A stretch of 64,000 bases of DNA from Pseudactinotalea sp. HY158 (GCF_009660225.1 NZ_CP045920.1:3484079-3548078); one strand, 5' to 3'. Shown: positions 17,571 to 26,144, counted from the stretch's first letter. Numbers and translations: made by a program. The notes: generated by a model from the letters alone, not told the origin.

Positions 17571-17632
17571 GGCCGAGCGAGCCGAGCGAGCCGAGCGAGC
17601 CGAGCGAGCCGAGCGAGCCGAGCGAGCCGAGC
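17571..17632. repeat. 9-bp tandem repeat (GAGCCGAGC, ~7 copies)
   Basis: About seven head-to-tail copies of GAGCCGAGC lie between the secreted protein and the convergent map gene. The period is a multiple of three, so the frame reads (GSL)n on the minus strand, but no gene is supported there. Confidence 0.85.
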
Positions 17633-17728
17633 GCGAGATTCTGCACGGGTCAGCGCAGCACATCTGCACGGAATCCCGCGCCCGGACGCGCGGGGGTAGC
17701 GGACCGTCTCGAGCAGCGCCCTTCGGAC

Positions 17729-18496
17729 TCAGTCGCGGGCGGTCAGCACGACGGGTCCGTCGTGGGTGATGGCGATCGTGTGCTCGCTGTGCGCGCCGCG
17801 CGACCCATCGGCGCTCCGCAGGGTCCAGCCGTCGGCGTCGGTGAAGAGCTCCGCCGTGCCGATCATGAACCAGGGCTCGATCGCGATCGTCAGGCCGGGC
17901 CGGAGCGGCAGGCCGCGCCCGGCACGCCCGTTATTGGGGATGTGCGGCTCGCCGTGCATCGTGCGCCCGACGCCGTGGCCCCCGAAGTCGGTGTTGACGC
18001 CGTAGCCGTAGTCCGCGGCCACCGCACCGATCGCGGCGGAGATGTCGCCGACCCGCCTGCCCACCCGGGCGGCCTCGATCGCCGCCTGCAGTGCCTCCTC
18101 GGTCGCTGTGATCACGCGCTGGTCCTCGGCCCGCGGCGCGCCCACGATCATGCTCACGGCCGAATCGGCGACCCAGCCGTTCAGCTTGGCCGCGAAGTCG
18201 ACCGAGAGCAGGTCGCCGTCGGCGAGCGTGTAGTCGTGGGGCAGCCCGTGGAGCACGGCGTCGTTGACGGAGGTGCACAGCACCTTGCCGAACGGGCTGG
18301 CGCCGAAGGAGGGGTGGTAGTCGATATAGCAGGACTCCGCGCCCGCCTCGCGGATCATCCGGTGCGCCAGCGCATCGAGCTCGAACAGCCCGACCCCGAC
18401 GGCGGCCTTCTTCAGGAGGGCGTCCAGCACGGAGGCCACGAACGCCCCCGCGGGGCGCATCTCGTCGATTTCGGCCGGGGTCTTGAGTTCGATCAC
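17729..18496 (-). CDS. map: Methionine aminopeptidase, type I
   Basis: 255 aa, the normal size for type I MetAP. It removes the initiator Met from nascent proteins in the cytoplasm. Family motifs are present: the start MIELKTPAEIDEMRPAG, the first metal-ligand Asp region DGDLLSVDFAAKLNGWVADSA, HGVGRTMHGEPHIPN with the catalytic His, and the C-terminal metal ligand Glu in SEHTIAITHDGPVVLT. The GTG start at 18496 is preceded by TACAGT ending 6 nt upstream, a leaderless-type promoter. It stands alone, convergent with the secreted-protein gene. Confidence 0.93.
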   Translation of the reverse strand: MIELKTPAEIDEMRPAGAFVASVLDALLKKAAVGVGLFELDALAHRMIREAGAESCYIDYHPSFGASPFGKVLCTSVNDAVLHGLPHDYTLADGDLLSVDFAAKLNGWVADSAVSMIVGAPRAEDQRVITATEEALQAAIEAARVGRRVGDISAAIGAVAADYGYGVNTDFGGHGVGRTMHGEPHIPNNGRAGRGLPLRPGLTIAIEPWFMIGTAELFTDADGWTLRSADGSRGAHSEHTIAITHDGPVVLTARD

Positions 18497-19401
18497 CGCA
18501 CCACTGTATCCGGGAGTGGGTCGACGCAGCGCTCAGGGCCGGCCCCGGACCCCACGGACCGGCGGGCCCCACCGGATGCGCCGGACCGGTCGACCCGGGC
18601 GTGACCGGTCCCGGCCAGGGCCGTCGGTGTTCGACGGTGGGCGTTGCTGTTCGATCCAGGCCGCACCCGGGGGACCGGTGGGGCGACTGGGGAGGCAGGG
18701 GCTCCCGTGACTCGACGATCGACCAGGCGGGCTCCATCCACAGGGCGTGTCCACAGGCCTGGGGATAACCCTGTGGAGGATGTGGACAGCCCGCCCTCGT
18801 GCCGCCCGCCGCCACCGCCGCCGCGCCGGTCCGGCCGGCGCTCCGCGGCCCCCGCCGGTCACCGATCGATATACCAGAAAATGGCCGTGGGCATTTTCGC
18901 GCGGGAATTCGCCGATTCGACAGAATCTGCCGCGCCCGGGTCGACGATTCCGCCACGCTGCCCACGGCGTGACGCACTGGGGCCGGCCACCCGCACCAGG
19001 CGGGCCGCGCCGCCTCCTGTCATCGACGAGTCGGCCGCGTTCCGTTCGTTTATCCACAACCGGGTCGGGCCGTTGTCGATCAAGAGCGCCCTGCCCGCCG
19101 ACGCCTGTTGGCCCCGCCGAGGCCTGTCGACACTGCCGGCACTGCCGGGCTCGGTCCGATCGCATCGTGCCGACCGGACGGCGCCGACGCCCCGGCCCCG
19201 CTGCCGGACGCCCCGATTCACCACATTCGCACCGCCCCGTCACGGCCGCGGATGAGCAGGCGGCCGTCCGCGCACCCGCGGCTGCGTGTTCGCACGCTGG
19301 ATTCGACGCCGTGTCCCCGTCCGGCCGTCCGCGCACCCGCGGCTGCATGTGTCGACCCCGTTCGCCGCGACCGGGTGGATCCCGGCCCCTATGATGCAGG
19401 C
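18497..19401. other. Non-coding region with a cluster of DnaA-box-like sites
   Basis: About 900 bp without a credible gene; the open frames have no homology-like features. It holds DnaA-box-like sequences at 18734-18742, 18747-18755, 18760-18768, 18772-18780 and 18781-18789 (each 7-8 of 9 to TTATCCACA or TTGTCCACA on either strand) and a perfect TTATCCACA at 19050-19058. There is also an AT-richer block at 18863-18920 with a GAAAATG/CATTTTC inverted repeat (18877-18898), and a ~26-bp direct repeat at 19260 and 19321 just before the NUDIX gene. Confidence 0.5.
19390..19395 (+). promoter_or_regulatory. -10 hexamer of a leaderless promoter for the NUDIX gene
   Basis: TATGAT, five of six to consensus, ends exactly 6 nt before the GTG at 19402, which decides that start codon. 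Confidence 0.6.
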
Positions 19402-19827
19402 GTGATCTCGCCCGATGCCCCGCGCCTCATCGTCGCCGCCGCGATCGTCGACCACCTCGAGCGGCCGCGGACGATCCTCGCCGCCCGCCGCAGCGCGCCC
19501 AAGTCCCTCGCGGGACGCTGGGAGTTCCCCGGTGGCAAGATCGAGGCCGGCGAGACCCCGCAGGCCGCCCTTCATCGCGAACTGGCCGAGGAACTGGGCG
19601 TCGAGGTGAGCCTGGGCGACCGGCTGCCCGGCCCGGAGTCCGGCTGGCCCGTGGCCAACGGCTACCGCATGCACGTGTGGTTCGCGCGGATCACCTCCGG
19701 GGTGCCCGCACCCCTGCAGGATCACGACGAACTGCGCTGGCTCACCCTGCCGGAGGCCTTCTCCGTGCCCTGGCTCGAGCCCGACGTGCCCATCGTCACC
19801 GCCCTGCTCGACGAGCTCTCGGCCTGA
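19402..19827 (+). CDS. NUDIX hydrolase, MutT-like (8-oxo-dGTP diphosphatase)
   Basis: 141 aa with a complete Nudix box in GGKIEAGETPQAALHRELAEELGV (G-x5-E-x7-RE-x2-EE-x-G). The size, the WEFPGGK lead-in and the C-terminal LRWLTLPEAFSVPWLEPD fit MutT-type sanitising enzymes that hydrolyse oxidised (d)NTPs. The upstream frame stays open, but the GTG at 19402 lies 6 nt after TATGAT, and no family member would have the long arginine-rich extension. A TetR gene follows 143 bp downstream. Confidence 0.88.
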   Translation: MISPDAPRLIVAAAIVDHLERPRTILAARRSAPKSLAGRWEFPGGKIEAGETPQAALHRELAEELGVEVSLGDRLPGPESGWPVANGYRMHVWFARITSGVPAPLQDHDELRWLTLPEAFSVPWLEPDVPIVTALLDELSA

Positions 19828-19970
19828 CACCCACGACTGCCCCTGACCCAGGGCCGACGACGACCCGACGACGGTCCGACCACGGGGGGCTCGGTCGCCT
19901 CCGCGCACCAGCCTGTCGTCTAGATCACGACTTATTCGGCATTTTCGTCAGGAACTGGCATAGTGGACGC

Positions 19971-20576
19971 GTGCCCAAGATCATCGGTTCCACCCTCGCA
20001 GAACATCGACAGCAGGTCCGCCAGAAGCTCTTCACGGCCCTGGCCGAACTCATGGGCGAACGCGGTTTCGACTCGGTCACGCTCGCCCAGATCGCCGCGC
20101 GGGCGAAGGTCGGGCGGACGTCGGTCTACAACCACTTCCCCGACAAGGAGGCGCTCCTGCTCGCGTTCATCGAGCACGAGACCGGTGAGTTCGTGACGAA
20201 TATGCGGGCGGCCCTCGTCGGCGTGGAGGACCCGGAGGAGCAGCTGCGGGTCTACGTCCGCGCCCAGCTCCTCCTCCAGCACCCCTACCACTTCGCGCCC
20301 GGCCCCTCCCTCGCCTCCGTCGTCTCCCGGGACACCGTGGCCCGGCTCGGCGAGCACGTGCGCGAGGTCGCCCAGCTGCTCCGGAGCATCCTCAGCGCCG
20401 GGATCGAGCACGGCGGCCTGCCCGAGCAGGACGTGTCCGCCGTCGTACCCCTCATCCACTCGTGCCTGCAGTCCCGCACCCTGCCGCTCAACCCGGTCGA
20501 GCGCGAGCAGGCGATCGAGACGATCACCGCCTTCGTGCTGCGCGCGGTCGGGGCGCGGGAGGTCACCGCGGCCTAG
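19971..20576 (+). CDS. TetR family transcriptional regulator
   Basis: 201 aa. The N-terminal helix-turn-helix (residues ~15-60: ALAELMGERGFDSVTLAQIA, KVGRTSVYNHFPDKEAL) is typical of TetR. The C-terminal ligand-binding domain (~75-195) is unassigned. The GTG at 19971 follows a CATAGT -10 element by 6 nt. It lies directly upstream of a dienelactone-hydrolase-like gene in the same orientation, which it may control; the downstream promoter TAGAAT (20574-20579) overlaps the TetR stop codon. Confidence 0.87.
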   Translation: MPKIIGSTLAEHRQQVRQKLFTALAELMGERGFDSVTLAQIAARAKVGRTSVYNHFPDKEALLLAFIEHETGEFVTNMRAALVGVEDPEEQLRVYVRAQLLLQHPYHFAPGPSLASVVSRDTVARLGEHVREVAQLLRSILSAGIEHGGLPEQDVSAVVPLIHSCLQSRTLPLNPVEREQAIETITAFVLRAVGAREVTAA

Positions 20577-20579
20577 AAT
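20574..20579 (+). promoter_or_regulatory. -10 hexamer upstream of the dienelactone hydrolase gene
   Basis: TAGAAT overlaps the TAG stop of the TetR gene and lies 54 bp before ATG 20634. It is a good -10 match without a clear -35. Confidence 0.4.
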
Positions 20580-20633
20580 CGGCACGAGCGGCGCCCCGGT
20601 CCGAGACGGCGCCCAGCCGAGCGAGCGAGCCCC

Positions 20634-21440
20634 ATGTCCCAGCCCACCAGCCACGTCCTTCCCCGCCCCGGCGGGGACCTGCCCGTGCTGCGGTGGCACC
20701 CCGCCGGCCTCGACACGGGCCCGGCCGCCGGGGTCGTGCTCGTGCAGGAGATCTTCGGCGTCACCGACTACATCCGCGCCCGGGCGGCGGATCTGGCCCG
20801 GGCCGGCTACACGGTCGACGTGCCGGTCCTCTTCTTCCGCGAGTCGAGCGAGCCCGTGCCCGAGGACGCCCCCGACCTCCTCGAGCGCGGCCTGGCGCTC
20901 GCCGCCGCGACCGACTGGGACACCGCCGTCGCCGATACCCGCGCCACCGTCGCGCGCCTGACCCGCGACCTCGCGGCCGCGGGTCCCGGCTCTCCGCCGG
21001 TGACGTTGCTGGGCTTCTGCTACGGGGGCGGACTCGCCTATGCCGCCGCGGCCGAGACCGCCGAGACGCCCGCCCCCCGAGAGCCCGCAGCGCCAGATCC
21101 CAGAGGGCCCAGAGAGCCCGCTGAGCACACGGAGCCCCCGGCCTCGGCCCTCGTGTCCTATTACGGCTCGGCCCTGCCCGCGCTCACGGCCGAGCCCACC
21201 CTCCGCGTCGAGCGCCCGAGCCTGCATCACTTCGGGACGGCCGACGCCTACGTCCCCCTCGAGGCGGTCCGCGCGATCCGCGAGCGCGTCACGGCCGCCC
21301 GCGCCCCGGTCGAGTTCCACCTGTATGACGGCGCGGGGCACGCCTTCGACAATCCGATCCCCCGCTTCCACCACGCCCGAGCCTCCGCCGAGGCATGGCG
21401 CCGCACGCTCGTGTTCCTCGATCGCGTGCGGACGGCGTAG
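20634..21440 (+). CDS. Dienelactone hydrolase family protein
   Basis: 268 aa alpha/beta hydrolase with the dienelactone-hydrolase catalytic set: C129 in GFCYGGG, D204 in GTADAYVP, H236 in GAGHAFDN, plus E39 in VLVQEIFG. Residues ~140-170 are a Pro/Glu/Ala-rich insertion between the nucleophile elbow and the next strand. The in vivo substrate is unknown; the family covers aromatic-degradation lactones and general esters. It is six bases upstream of the DUF2993 gene and probably co-transcribed with it. No strong ribosome site precedes the ATG. Confidence 0.88.
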   Translation: MSQPTSHVLPRPGGDLPVLRWHPAGLDTGPAAGVVLVQEIFGVTDYIRARAADLARAGYTVDVPVLFFRESSEPVPEDAPDLLERGLALAAATDWDTAVADTRATVARLTRDLAAAGPGSPPVTLLGFCYGGGLAYAAAAETAETPAPREPAAPDPRGPREPAEHTEPPASALVSYYGSALPALTAEPTLRVERPSLHHFGTADAYVPLEAVRAIRERVTAARAPVEFHLYDGAGHAFDNPIPRFHHARASAEAWRRTLVFLDRVRTA

Positions 21441-21446
21441 CTCGCC

Positions 21447-22271
21447 ATGGCACGGACCCGCGCCCGAGCGACGCGCCGCCGATTGCTCCTCCCGCTCGTG
21501 CTCGTCGTTCTCGTGGTCGCCGTGGCCGTCGCCGGGGAGGCGATCGCCCGGGCGCAGGTGCACGCCCGCGTGGCCGGCGCCATCGACAGCGAGCTTCCGG
21601 GGTCTACGGGCGTCTCCACCTCACTTCCCGCCCACCCGATCCTCATCGACCTCGTGCGGGGCCGGCTGACCGACCTGGAGATCCATGCCGATCGCGTGCC
21701 GCTCGAGTCGGTCCTGGCCGAGCCGTTGAGCGTCACCGCGGTCGACGTGCGGATCGGCTCGGCGAGTCTGACCTCGCCCATGACCGTGCACGACGTCACG
21801 GCGAGCGCGACCGTGCCGATGTCCGATCTCTCGACCCTGGCCGCCGCGCGCCTCGGCCACGGGGGCGTGCTCGGCGACCTCCGCGTCTCCGGCGGGGCCG
21901 GGGAGCTCACCGTGTCGGCCCGGGTCGCCGGCGCCCTGCCCGTCGAGATCGCCCTGCGCCCCGAGGCGCGGGAGCGGGAACTTCGCCTCGTTCCCACCCG
22001 CATGACCATCGCCGGCGCCGACGTCGGGCTCACGTCGCCCCGGCTGGCCGAGTGGGGGATCGATCCGGCCGCACTCGACGTGCGGATCGGTCTCGACGAC
22101 GCTCCCCCGGGGATCGAGCTCCGGTCCGCCGAGGTCACCCCCGACGGACTGCGCGTCACGCTCACCGCCGACCGGCTGGTCGCCGACGGCGCGTCGGGCG
22201 TCGGTCACGGGATGACGGGGACGCGGACCCGATCCGCTCCCAGCGCTTCCGGTTACTATGCGCAATCGTGA
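21447..22271 (+). CDS. LmeA-like phospholipid-binding protein (DUF2993)
   Basis: 274 aa. An Arg-rich cytoplasmic tip and a single N-terminal membrane anchor (residues ~12-32, LLLPLVLVVLVVAVAVAGEA) precede a beta-rich DUF2993 domain: DSELPG, a hydrophobic strand near ILIDLVRGRLTDLEIHA, and the paired-strand pattern of LmeA. In mycobacteria LmeA is a periplasmic phospholipid-binding protein needed for mannan elongation. Here a role in envelope lipid or lipoglycan metabolism is inferred. The start codon lies 6 bp after the dienelactone hydrolase stop. Confidence 0.8.
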   Translation: MARTRARATRRRLLLPLVLVVLVVAVAVAGEAIARAQVHARVAGAIDSELPGSTGVSTSLPAHPILIDLVRGRLTDLEIHADRVPLESVLAEPLSVTAVDVRIGSASLTSPMTVHDVTASATVPMSDLSTLAAARLGHGGVLGDLRVSGGAGELTVSARVAGALPVEIALRPEARERELRLVPTRMTIAGADVGLTSPRLAEWGIDPAALDVRIGLDDAPPGIELRSAEVTPDGLRVTLTADRLVADGASGVGHGMTGTRTRSAPSASGYYAQS

Positions 22272-22282
22272 CCTGAGCGAAC

Positions 22283-22312
22283 TTGACAGCGCCGAAACGT
22301 CCGATGTTTGAT
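22283..22312 (+). promoter_or_regulatory. Promoter with embedded palindrome for the sugar ABC operon
   Basis: A consensus TTGACA -35 (22283-22288) and a TTTGAT -10 (22307-22312) are 18 nt apart. A 15-bp near-palindrome, AAACGTC-C-GATGTTT (22294-22308), occupies the spacer, a position where a bound repressor would block RNA polymerase. Confidence 0.55.
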
Positions 22313-22355
22313 GGTCGACATTGGTAGCTCGTCCCGATCCCAAGGAAGTGGTCTC

Positions 22356-22436
22356 ATGCCCGCTCGCGTATCCCCCGCACGGCCGTCGTCGCGGACCCGG
22401 CGTGCCCGTGCGGCCGGGCCGGAGCCGCGAGCATGA
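22356..22436 (+). CDS. Putative 26-aa leader peptide overlapping the ABC ATPase start
   Basis: An Arg/Pro-rich ORF starting MPARVSPARPSSRTRR. AAGGAAG lies 7 nt before its ATG, a better ribosome site than that of the following gene. Its TGA stop overlaps the ATPase ATG (ATGA at 22433-22436). Translational coupling is inferred; the peptide itself may have no function. No family known. Confidence 0.4.
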   Translation: MPARVSPARPSSRTRRARAAGPEPRA

Positions 22437-23986
22437 CCGGGACCGACACACTGCTCAGCCTCGAGGGAGTCTCCAAGGGATTCCCCGGCGTGCAGGCACT
22501 CGACAACATGCGTCTCGACGTGCGCTACGGCGAGGTGCTCGCGCTCGTCGGCGAGAACGGCGCGGGCAAGTCGACCCTCATGAAGCTGCTCTCGGGCCTG
22601 TACACCCCCGACTCCGGCACGTTCACGCTCGACGGCGAGGACTACACGCCCTCCGGCCCCCGGCACGCCGAGGAACTCGGCATCAGCATCATCCACCAGG
22701 AGTTCCACCTCATGCCCGACCTCTCGGTCGCGCAGAACATCTTCATCGGCCGCGAGCCCCGCCGGGCCGGGCTGTTCACCGACGACCGGCGCCTGAACGA
22801 GATGGCGCGCGAACTCCTCGACCGGCTCGGACTCGACCTCGATCCCCGCGAGCCGGTCCACCGGCTCACCGTGGCCAAGCAGCAGATGGTCGAGATCGCC
22901 AAGGCGCTGAGCAGCTCCTCCACCAAGGTCCTCATCATGGACGAGCCGACCGCGGCCCTCAACGACGCCGAGGTGGCGACGCTGCACGAGCTCATCCGCC
23001 GGTTCATCAGCCCGAGCACGGCCGTCATCTACATCTCCCACCGGATGGACGAGCTGAGCGCCATCTCCGATCGCATCACCGTGATCCGCGACGGACTGTA
23101 CGTCACGACCGTGGAGACCGCCACGACGTCGATGCCGGAGGTCATCGCCCACATGGTCGGGCGCGAGATCGACACGAGCGTCGGCCCCCAGAACGTCCGC
23201 GCCGACCGTGAGGTGATTCTCGCGGTCGAGGGGCTGCACACGAAGGAACTGCTCCAGGACGTCTCCTTCGAGCTGCGCAAGGGTGAGATCCTCGGCTTCG
23301 CCGGGCTCATGGGCGCCGGCCGGACCGAGGTCGCCCGCGCGATCGTCGGCGCCGACCCGATCACCGACGGCACGATCACCCTGCACGGCAAGCCCGTGCG
23401 GATCCCCCACCCGGCGCGGGCCGCCGAGTACGGGATCGGCTACCTCTCGGAGGACCGCAAGCGGTTCGGGCTCATGCTCAACCTCGCGGTCTCGAACAAC
23501 ATCGCCCTGTCCTCCCTCTCGGAGCACTTCAGCGCCGCCGGCTTCGTGCGCGACCGCGACATCAACCGGGTCTCGCGCACGCACGTGGACACCCTCGGCG
23601 TGCGCACCCCGTCCATCAAGCAGGTCGTGGGGAACCTCTCGGGCGGGAACCAACAGAAGGTGGTCATCGCGAAATGGCTCGCCAAGGACTGCGACGTGCT
23701 CATCTTCGATGAGCCCACCCGGGGGATCGACGTCGGGGCGAAGGACGAGATCTACCGGCTCCTCAACGAGCTGGCCGCCGCCGGCAAGTCGATCATCATG
23801 ATCTCCTCCGAGCTCCCGGAGGTGCTGCGGATGGCCCACCGAGTGGTCGTCATGAGCGAGGGCCGGGTCACCGGCGAGCTCGAGTCCGGCGACGTCACGC
23901 AGGAGAACGTGATGCACCTGGCCACCCTCCGCCCCGAATCCGAGAGCAGTCGCGGATCCGTCACTACCGAGGCAGGACTAGCATGA
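22433..23986 (+). CDS. Sugar ABC transporter ATP-binding protein (CUT2, RbsA/XylG-like)
   Basis: 517 aa with two ABC ATPase domains. The first (~1-250) has Walker A GENGAGKST and Walker B VLIMDEPTAAL. The second (~255-500) has the family-typical degenerate Walker A GLMGAGRTE, the signature LSGGNQQK and FDEPTRGIDVG. It energises import of a monosaccharide such as ribose, galactose or xylose; the sugar is not identifiable. The stop overlaps the permease start (ATGA). It is the first main gene of an ATPase-permease-binding-protein operon under a TTGACA promoter. Confidence 0.93.
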   Translation: MTGTDTLLSLEGVSKGFPGVQALDNMRLDVRYGEVLALVGENGAGKSTLMKLLSGLYTPDSGTFTLDGEDYTPSGPRHAEELGISIIHQEFHLMPDLSVAQNIFIGREPRRAGLFTDDRRLNEMARELLDRLGLDLDPREPVHRLTVAKQQMVEIAKALSSSSTKVLIMDEPTAALNDAEVATLHELIRRFISPSTAVIYISHRMDELSAISDRITVIRDGLYVTTVETATTSMPEVIAHMVGREIDTSVGPQNVRADREVILAVEGLHTKELLQDVSFELRKGEILGFAGLMGAGRTEVARAIVGADPITDGTITLHGKPVRIPHPARAAEYGIGYLSEDRKRFGLMLNLAVSNNIALSSLSEHFSAAGFVRDRDINRVSRTHVDTLGVRTPSIKQVVGNLSGGNQQKVVIAKWLAKDCDVLIFDEPTRGIDVGAKDEIYRLLNELAAAGKSIIMISSELPEVLRMAHRVVVMSEGRVTGELESGDVTQENVMHLATLRPESESSRGSVTTEAGLA

Positions 23987-24999
23987 CCACACCCACCACG
24001 ACCGAGGTGCGCTCCTCGACGGCCGGCACCGGCGCGGGACTCATGGGCCACCTGCGCACCGGCCTGCAGCAGATGCTCGCCTTCGCCGGACTCATCGTCA
24101 TCATGATCGTGTTCTCGCTGGCCTCGCCGGTGTTCTTCACGTTCGACAACATCGTGGGGAACATGCTGTTCTCCGCGGTGGTCATCGGCACCCTCGCCCT
24201 GGGCACGACCTTCGTCATCATCACGGCCGGGATCGACCTGTCGATCGGCACCGGGATGGCGCTGTGCGCCGTCATGGCCGGCAACTTCATCACGAACATC
24301 GGCCTGTCCTGGCAGCTCGGGGTCGTGCTCGCGATCGCGTTCGGCGGGCTCGTCGGGCTCGTCAACGGGGTCTTCATCGCCGTGGCGAAGCTCCCGCCGT
24401 TCATCGCGACCCTCGCGATGATGATGGTCGCCGAGGGCCTCGCCCTCGTGTTCTCCGACAGCGCCCCGATCTACGTCGACCGGGACACCGACGGCGGCTT
24501 CATGGACCTGTCCACCGGCACCCTCATCCCGCAGGTGCCCAACGCCGTGCTCGTGCTCATCGGTGCCGCGATCATCGCCGGGATCGTGCTCAACCGCACC
24601 GTGCTCGGGCGCTACACCTACGCGATCGGCTCGAACGAGGAGGCCACGGCGATCTCCGGGGTCAACGTGACCAAGTGGAAGATCCTCATCTACACGTTCG
24701 CAGGCCTGTTCACCGGCCTCGCCGGCGTGATGATCGCCGCCCGGCTCGGCTCGGCCCAGCCCGCGATCGGCATGGGGTACGAGCTCCAGGCGATCGCCGC
24801 CGTGGTCATCGGCGGCACCTCCCTCATGGGCGGGAAGGGCTCGATCGTCGGCACCGTCATCGGCGCGCTGATCATCTCCGTGATCAACAACGGCCTCCAG
24901 CTCATGTCGGTGCCGCAGGAATGGCAGAACGTCATCCTCGGCGCCGTCATCCTCGCGGCCGTGTTCGCCGACACCGTGCGCCAACGCACCACCACCTGA
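23983..24999 (+). CDS. Sugar ABC transporter permease (CUT2, RbsC-like)
   Basis: 338 aa, strongly hydrophobic, about 8-10 membrane segments from residue ~30. Family signatures include LGTTFVIITAGIDLSIG, AKLPPFIATLAMMM, GRYTYAIGSNEEATAISG and the cytoplasmic loop near ISGVNVTKWKILIY that docks the ATPase. It forms the transmembrane channel of the CUT2 importer. Its ATG overlaps the ATPase stop; two RNA hairpins follow before the binding-protein gene. Confidence 0.93.
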   Translation: MTTPTTTEVRSSTAGTGAGLMGHLRTGLQQMLAFAGLIVIMIVFSLASPVFFTFDNIVGNMLFSAVVIGTLALGTTFVIITAGIDLSIGTGMALCAVMAGNFITNIGLSWQLGVVLAIAFGGLVGLVNGVFIAVAKLPPFIATLAMMMVAEGLALVFSDSAPIYVDRDTDGGFMDLSTGTLIPQVPNAVLVLIGAAIIAGIVLNRTVLGRYTYAIGSNEEATAISGVNVTKWKILIYTFAGLFTGLAGVMIAARLGSAQPAIGMGYELQAIAAVVIGGTSLMGGKGSIVGTVIGALIISVINNGLQLMSVPQEWQNVILGAVILAAVFADTVRQRTTT

Positions 25000-25004
25000 G
25001 ACCC

Positions 25005-25024
25005 CCCGCAGCCGAGCCTGCGGG
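25005..25024 (+). other. Intercistronic hairpin 1 in the sugar ABC operon
   Basis: CCCGCAG-N6-CTGCGGG forms a 7-bp stem 6 bp after the permease stop. It could stabilise the mRNA or attenuate it so that the binding protein is made in a different amount. Confidence 0.45.
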
Positions 25025-25078
25025 ACCCGGGCGAGCTACGCCGTCCGAAATCGATGAACCCACGTCAGATCACACCCC

Positions 25079-25096
25079 GCTCTCACGGGTGAGAGC
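25079..25096 (+). other. Intercistronic hairpin or operator 2 in the sugar ABC operon
   Basis: The 18-bp palindrome GCTCTCAC-GG-GTGAGAGC lies 20 bp before ATG 25117, just ahead of the AAGGAG ribosome site. It may be an mRNA stem-loop or a regulator-binding site. Confidence 0.45.
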
Positions 25097-25116
25097 CACA
25101 ATGAAGGAGTATCACC

Positions 25117-26118
25117 ATGCGCAGACGGACTCTGCTGATGGGCGCTGCCGCCTCCGCCGTCACCGTCGGACTGGCCGCCTGCTCGAGCGGCGACGACACG
25201 GGTAGCGCCGACGGCGGCAACAACGACGGCGGCGAGGGCGGCGGCGACGACCTGCCCTACATCGCGATCGTCTCCAAGGGCTTCCAGCACCAGTTCTGGC
25301 AGGCCGTCAAGAACGGCGCCGAGGACGAGGCCGAGGGCAAGGCGACGATCACGTTCGAGGGCCCGGCCACCGAGGCCGACGTCGAGGACCAGATCAACAT
25401 GCTCCAGACCGCGCTGGCCAAGAGCCCGGCCGCGATCGGCTTCGCCGCCCTCGACTCCAAGGCCGCCGAGGGGCTGCTGCAGCAGGCGCAGACCCAGGAC
25501 ATCCCGGTCATCGCGTTCGACTCCGGCGTGGACTCGGATGTGCCGCTGACCACCGCCTCGACCGACAACAAGGCCGCCGCCGCGGAGGCCGCCAAGCACA
25601 TGGCCGAGCTCATCGGCAACAAGGGCAAGGTCGCGATGGTCGTGCACGACCAGACCTCCGGTTCCGGTCAGGACCGCCGCGACGGCTTCATCGAGTGGAT
25701 GGAGGCCAACGCCCCCGACGTCGAGCTCATGGAGCCGCAGTACGGCGACGGCGACCAGAACAAGTCGGCGAACATCACCAAGTCGATCCTCACCGCGAAC
25801 CCGGACGTGGCCGGCATCTACGGCTCGAACGAGGGCTCGGCGATCGGCGTGGTCAAGGGCGTCGAGGAGGCGGGTGCCGGCGGCGACGTCGTGGTCGTCG
25901 GCTTCGACTCCGGCAAGGCGCAGATCGACGCGATCCGCTCCGGACTCATGGCCGGGGCGATCACGCAGAACCCGGTCGGCATGGGTGCCGAGGTGGTCAA
26001 GGCCGCGCTCAAGGCGATCGCCGGCGAGGAGCTGCCCGAGACGATCGACACCGGCTTCTACTGGTACGACGCGAGCAACATCGACGACCCGGAGATCGCG
26101 GCCGTCCTGTACGAGTGA
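25117..26118 (+). CDS. Sugar ABC transporter substrate-binding lipoprotein (RbsB-like)
   Basis: 333 aa. A lipoprotein signal (MRRRTLLMG ... VGLAAC, lipobox Cys22) and a Gly/Asp-rich linker (~23-45) precede a periplasmic-binding-protein type I fold. Typical elements are YIAIVSKGFQHQFWQAVKNGA, IPVIAFDSGVDSDVPLT, GSNEGSAIGVVKGVEEAG and VVVVGFDSGKAQIDAIRSG. It delivers the sugar to the CUT2 importer from the outer face of the membrane. AAGGAG is 8 nt upstream of the ATG. It is last in the operon, with an 18-bp hairpin terminator 26 bp downstream. Confidence 0.93.
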   Translation: MRRRTLLMGAAASAVTVGLAACSSGDDTGSADGGNNDGGEGGGDDLPYIAIVSKGFQHQFWQAVKNGAEDEAEGKATITFEGPATEADVEDQINMLQTALAKSPAAIGFAALDSKAAEGLLQQAQTQDIPVIAFDSGVDSDVPLTTASTDNKAAAAEAAKHMAELIGNKGKVAMVVHDQTSGSGQDRRDGFIEWMEANAPDVELMEPQYGDGDQNKSANITKSILTANPDVAGIYGSNEGSAIGVVKGVEEAGAGGDVVVVGFDSGKAQIDAIRSGLMAGAITQNPVGMGAEVVKAALKAIAGEELPETIDTGFYWYDASNIDDPEIAAVLYE

Positions 26119-26144
26119 CGCGCTGAGGCCCCCGAGGCCGTCAC

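Noticed and set aside
18734-19058. Chromosomal replication origin
   Set aside because: DnaA-like boxes are present, but dnaA, dnaN, recF, rpmH or gyr genes are absent and the AT-rich block is small.
18533-19394. Open frames on both strands between map and the NUDIX gene
   Set aside because: Their translations are Arg/Pro-rich without family features, they have no ribosome sites, and the region contains non-coding-like motifs instead.
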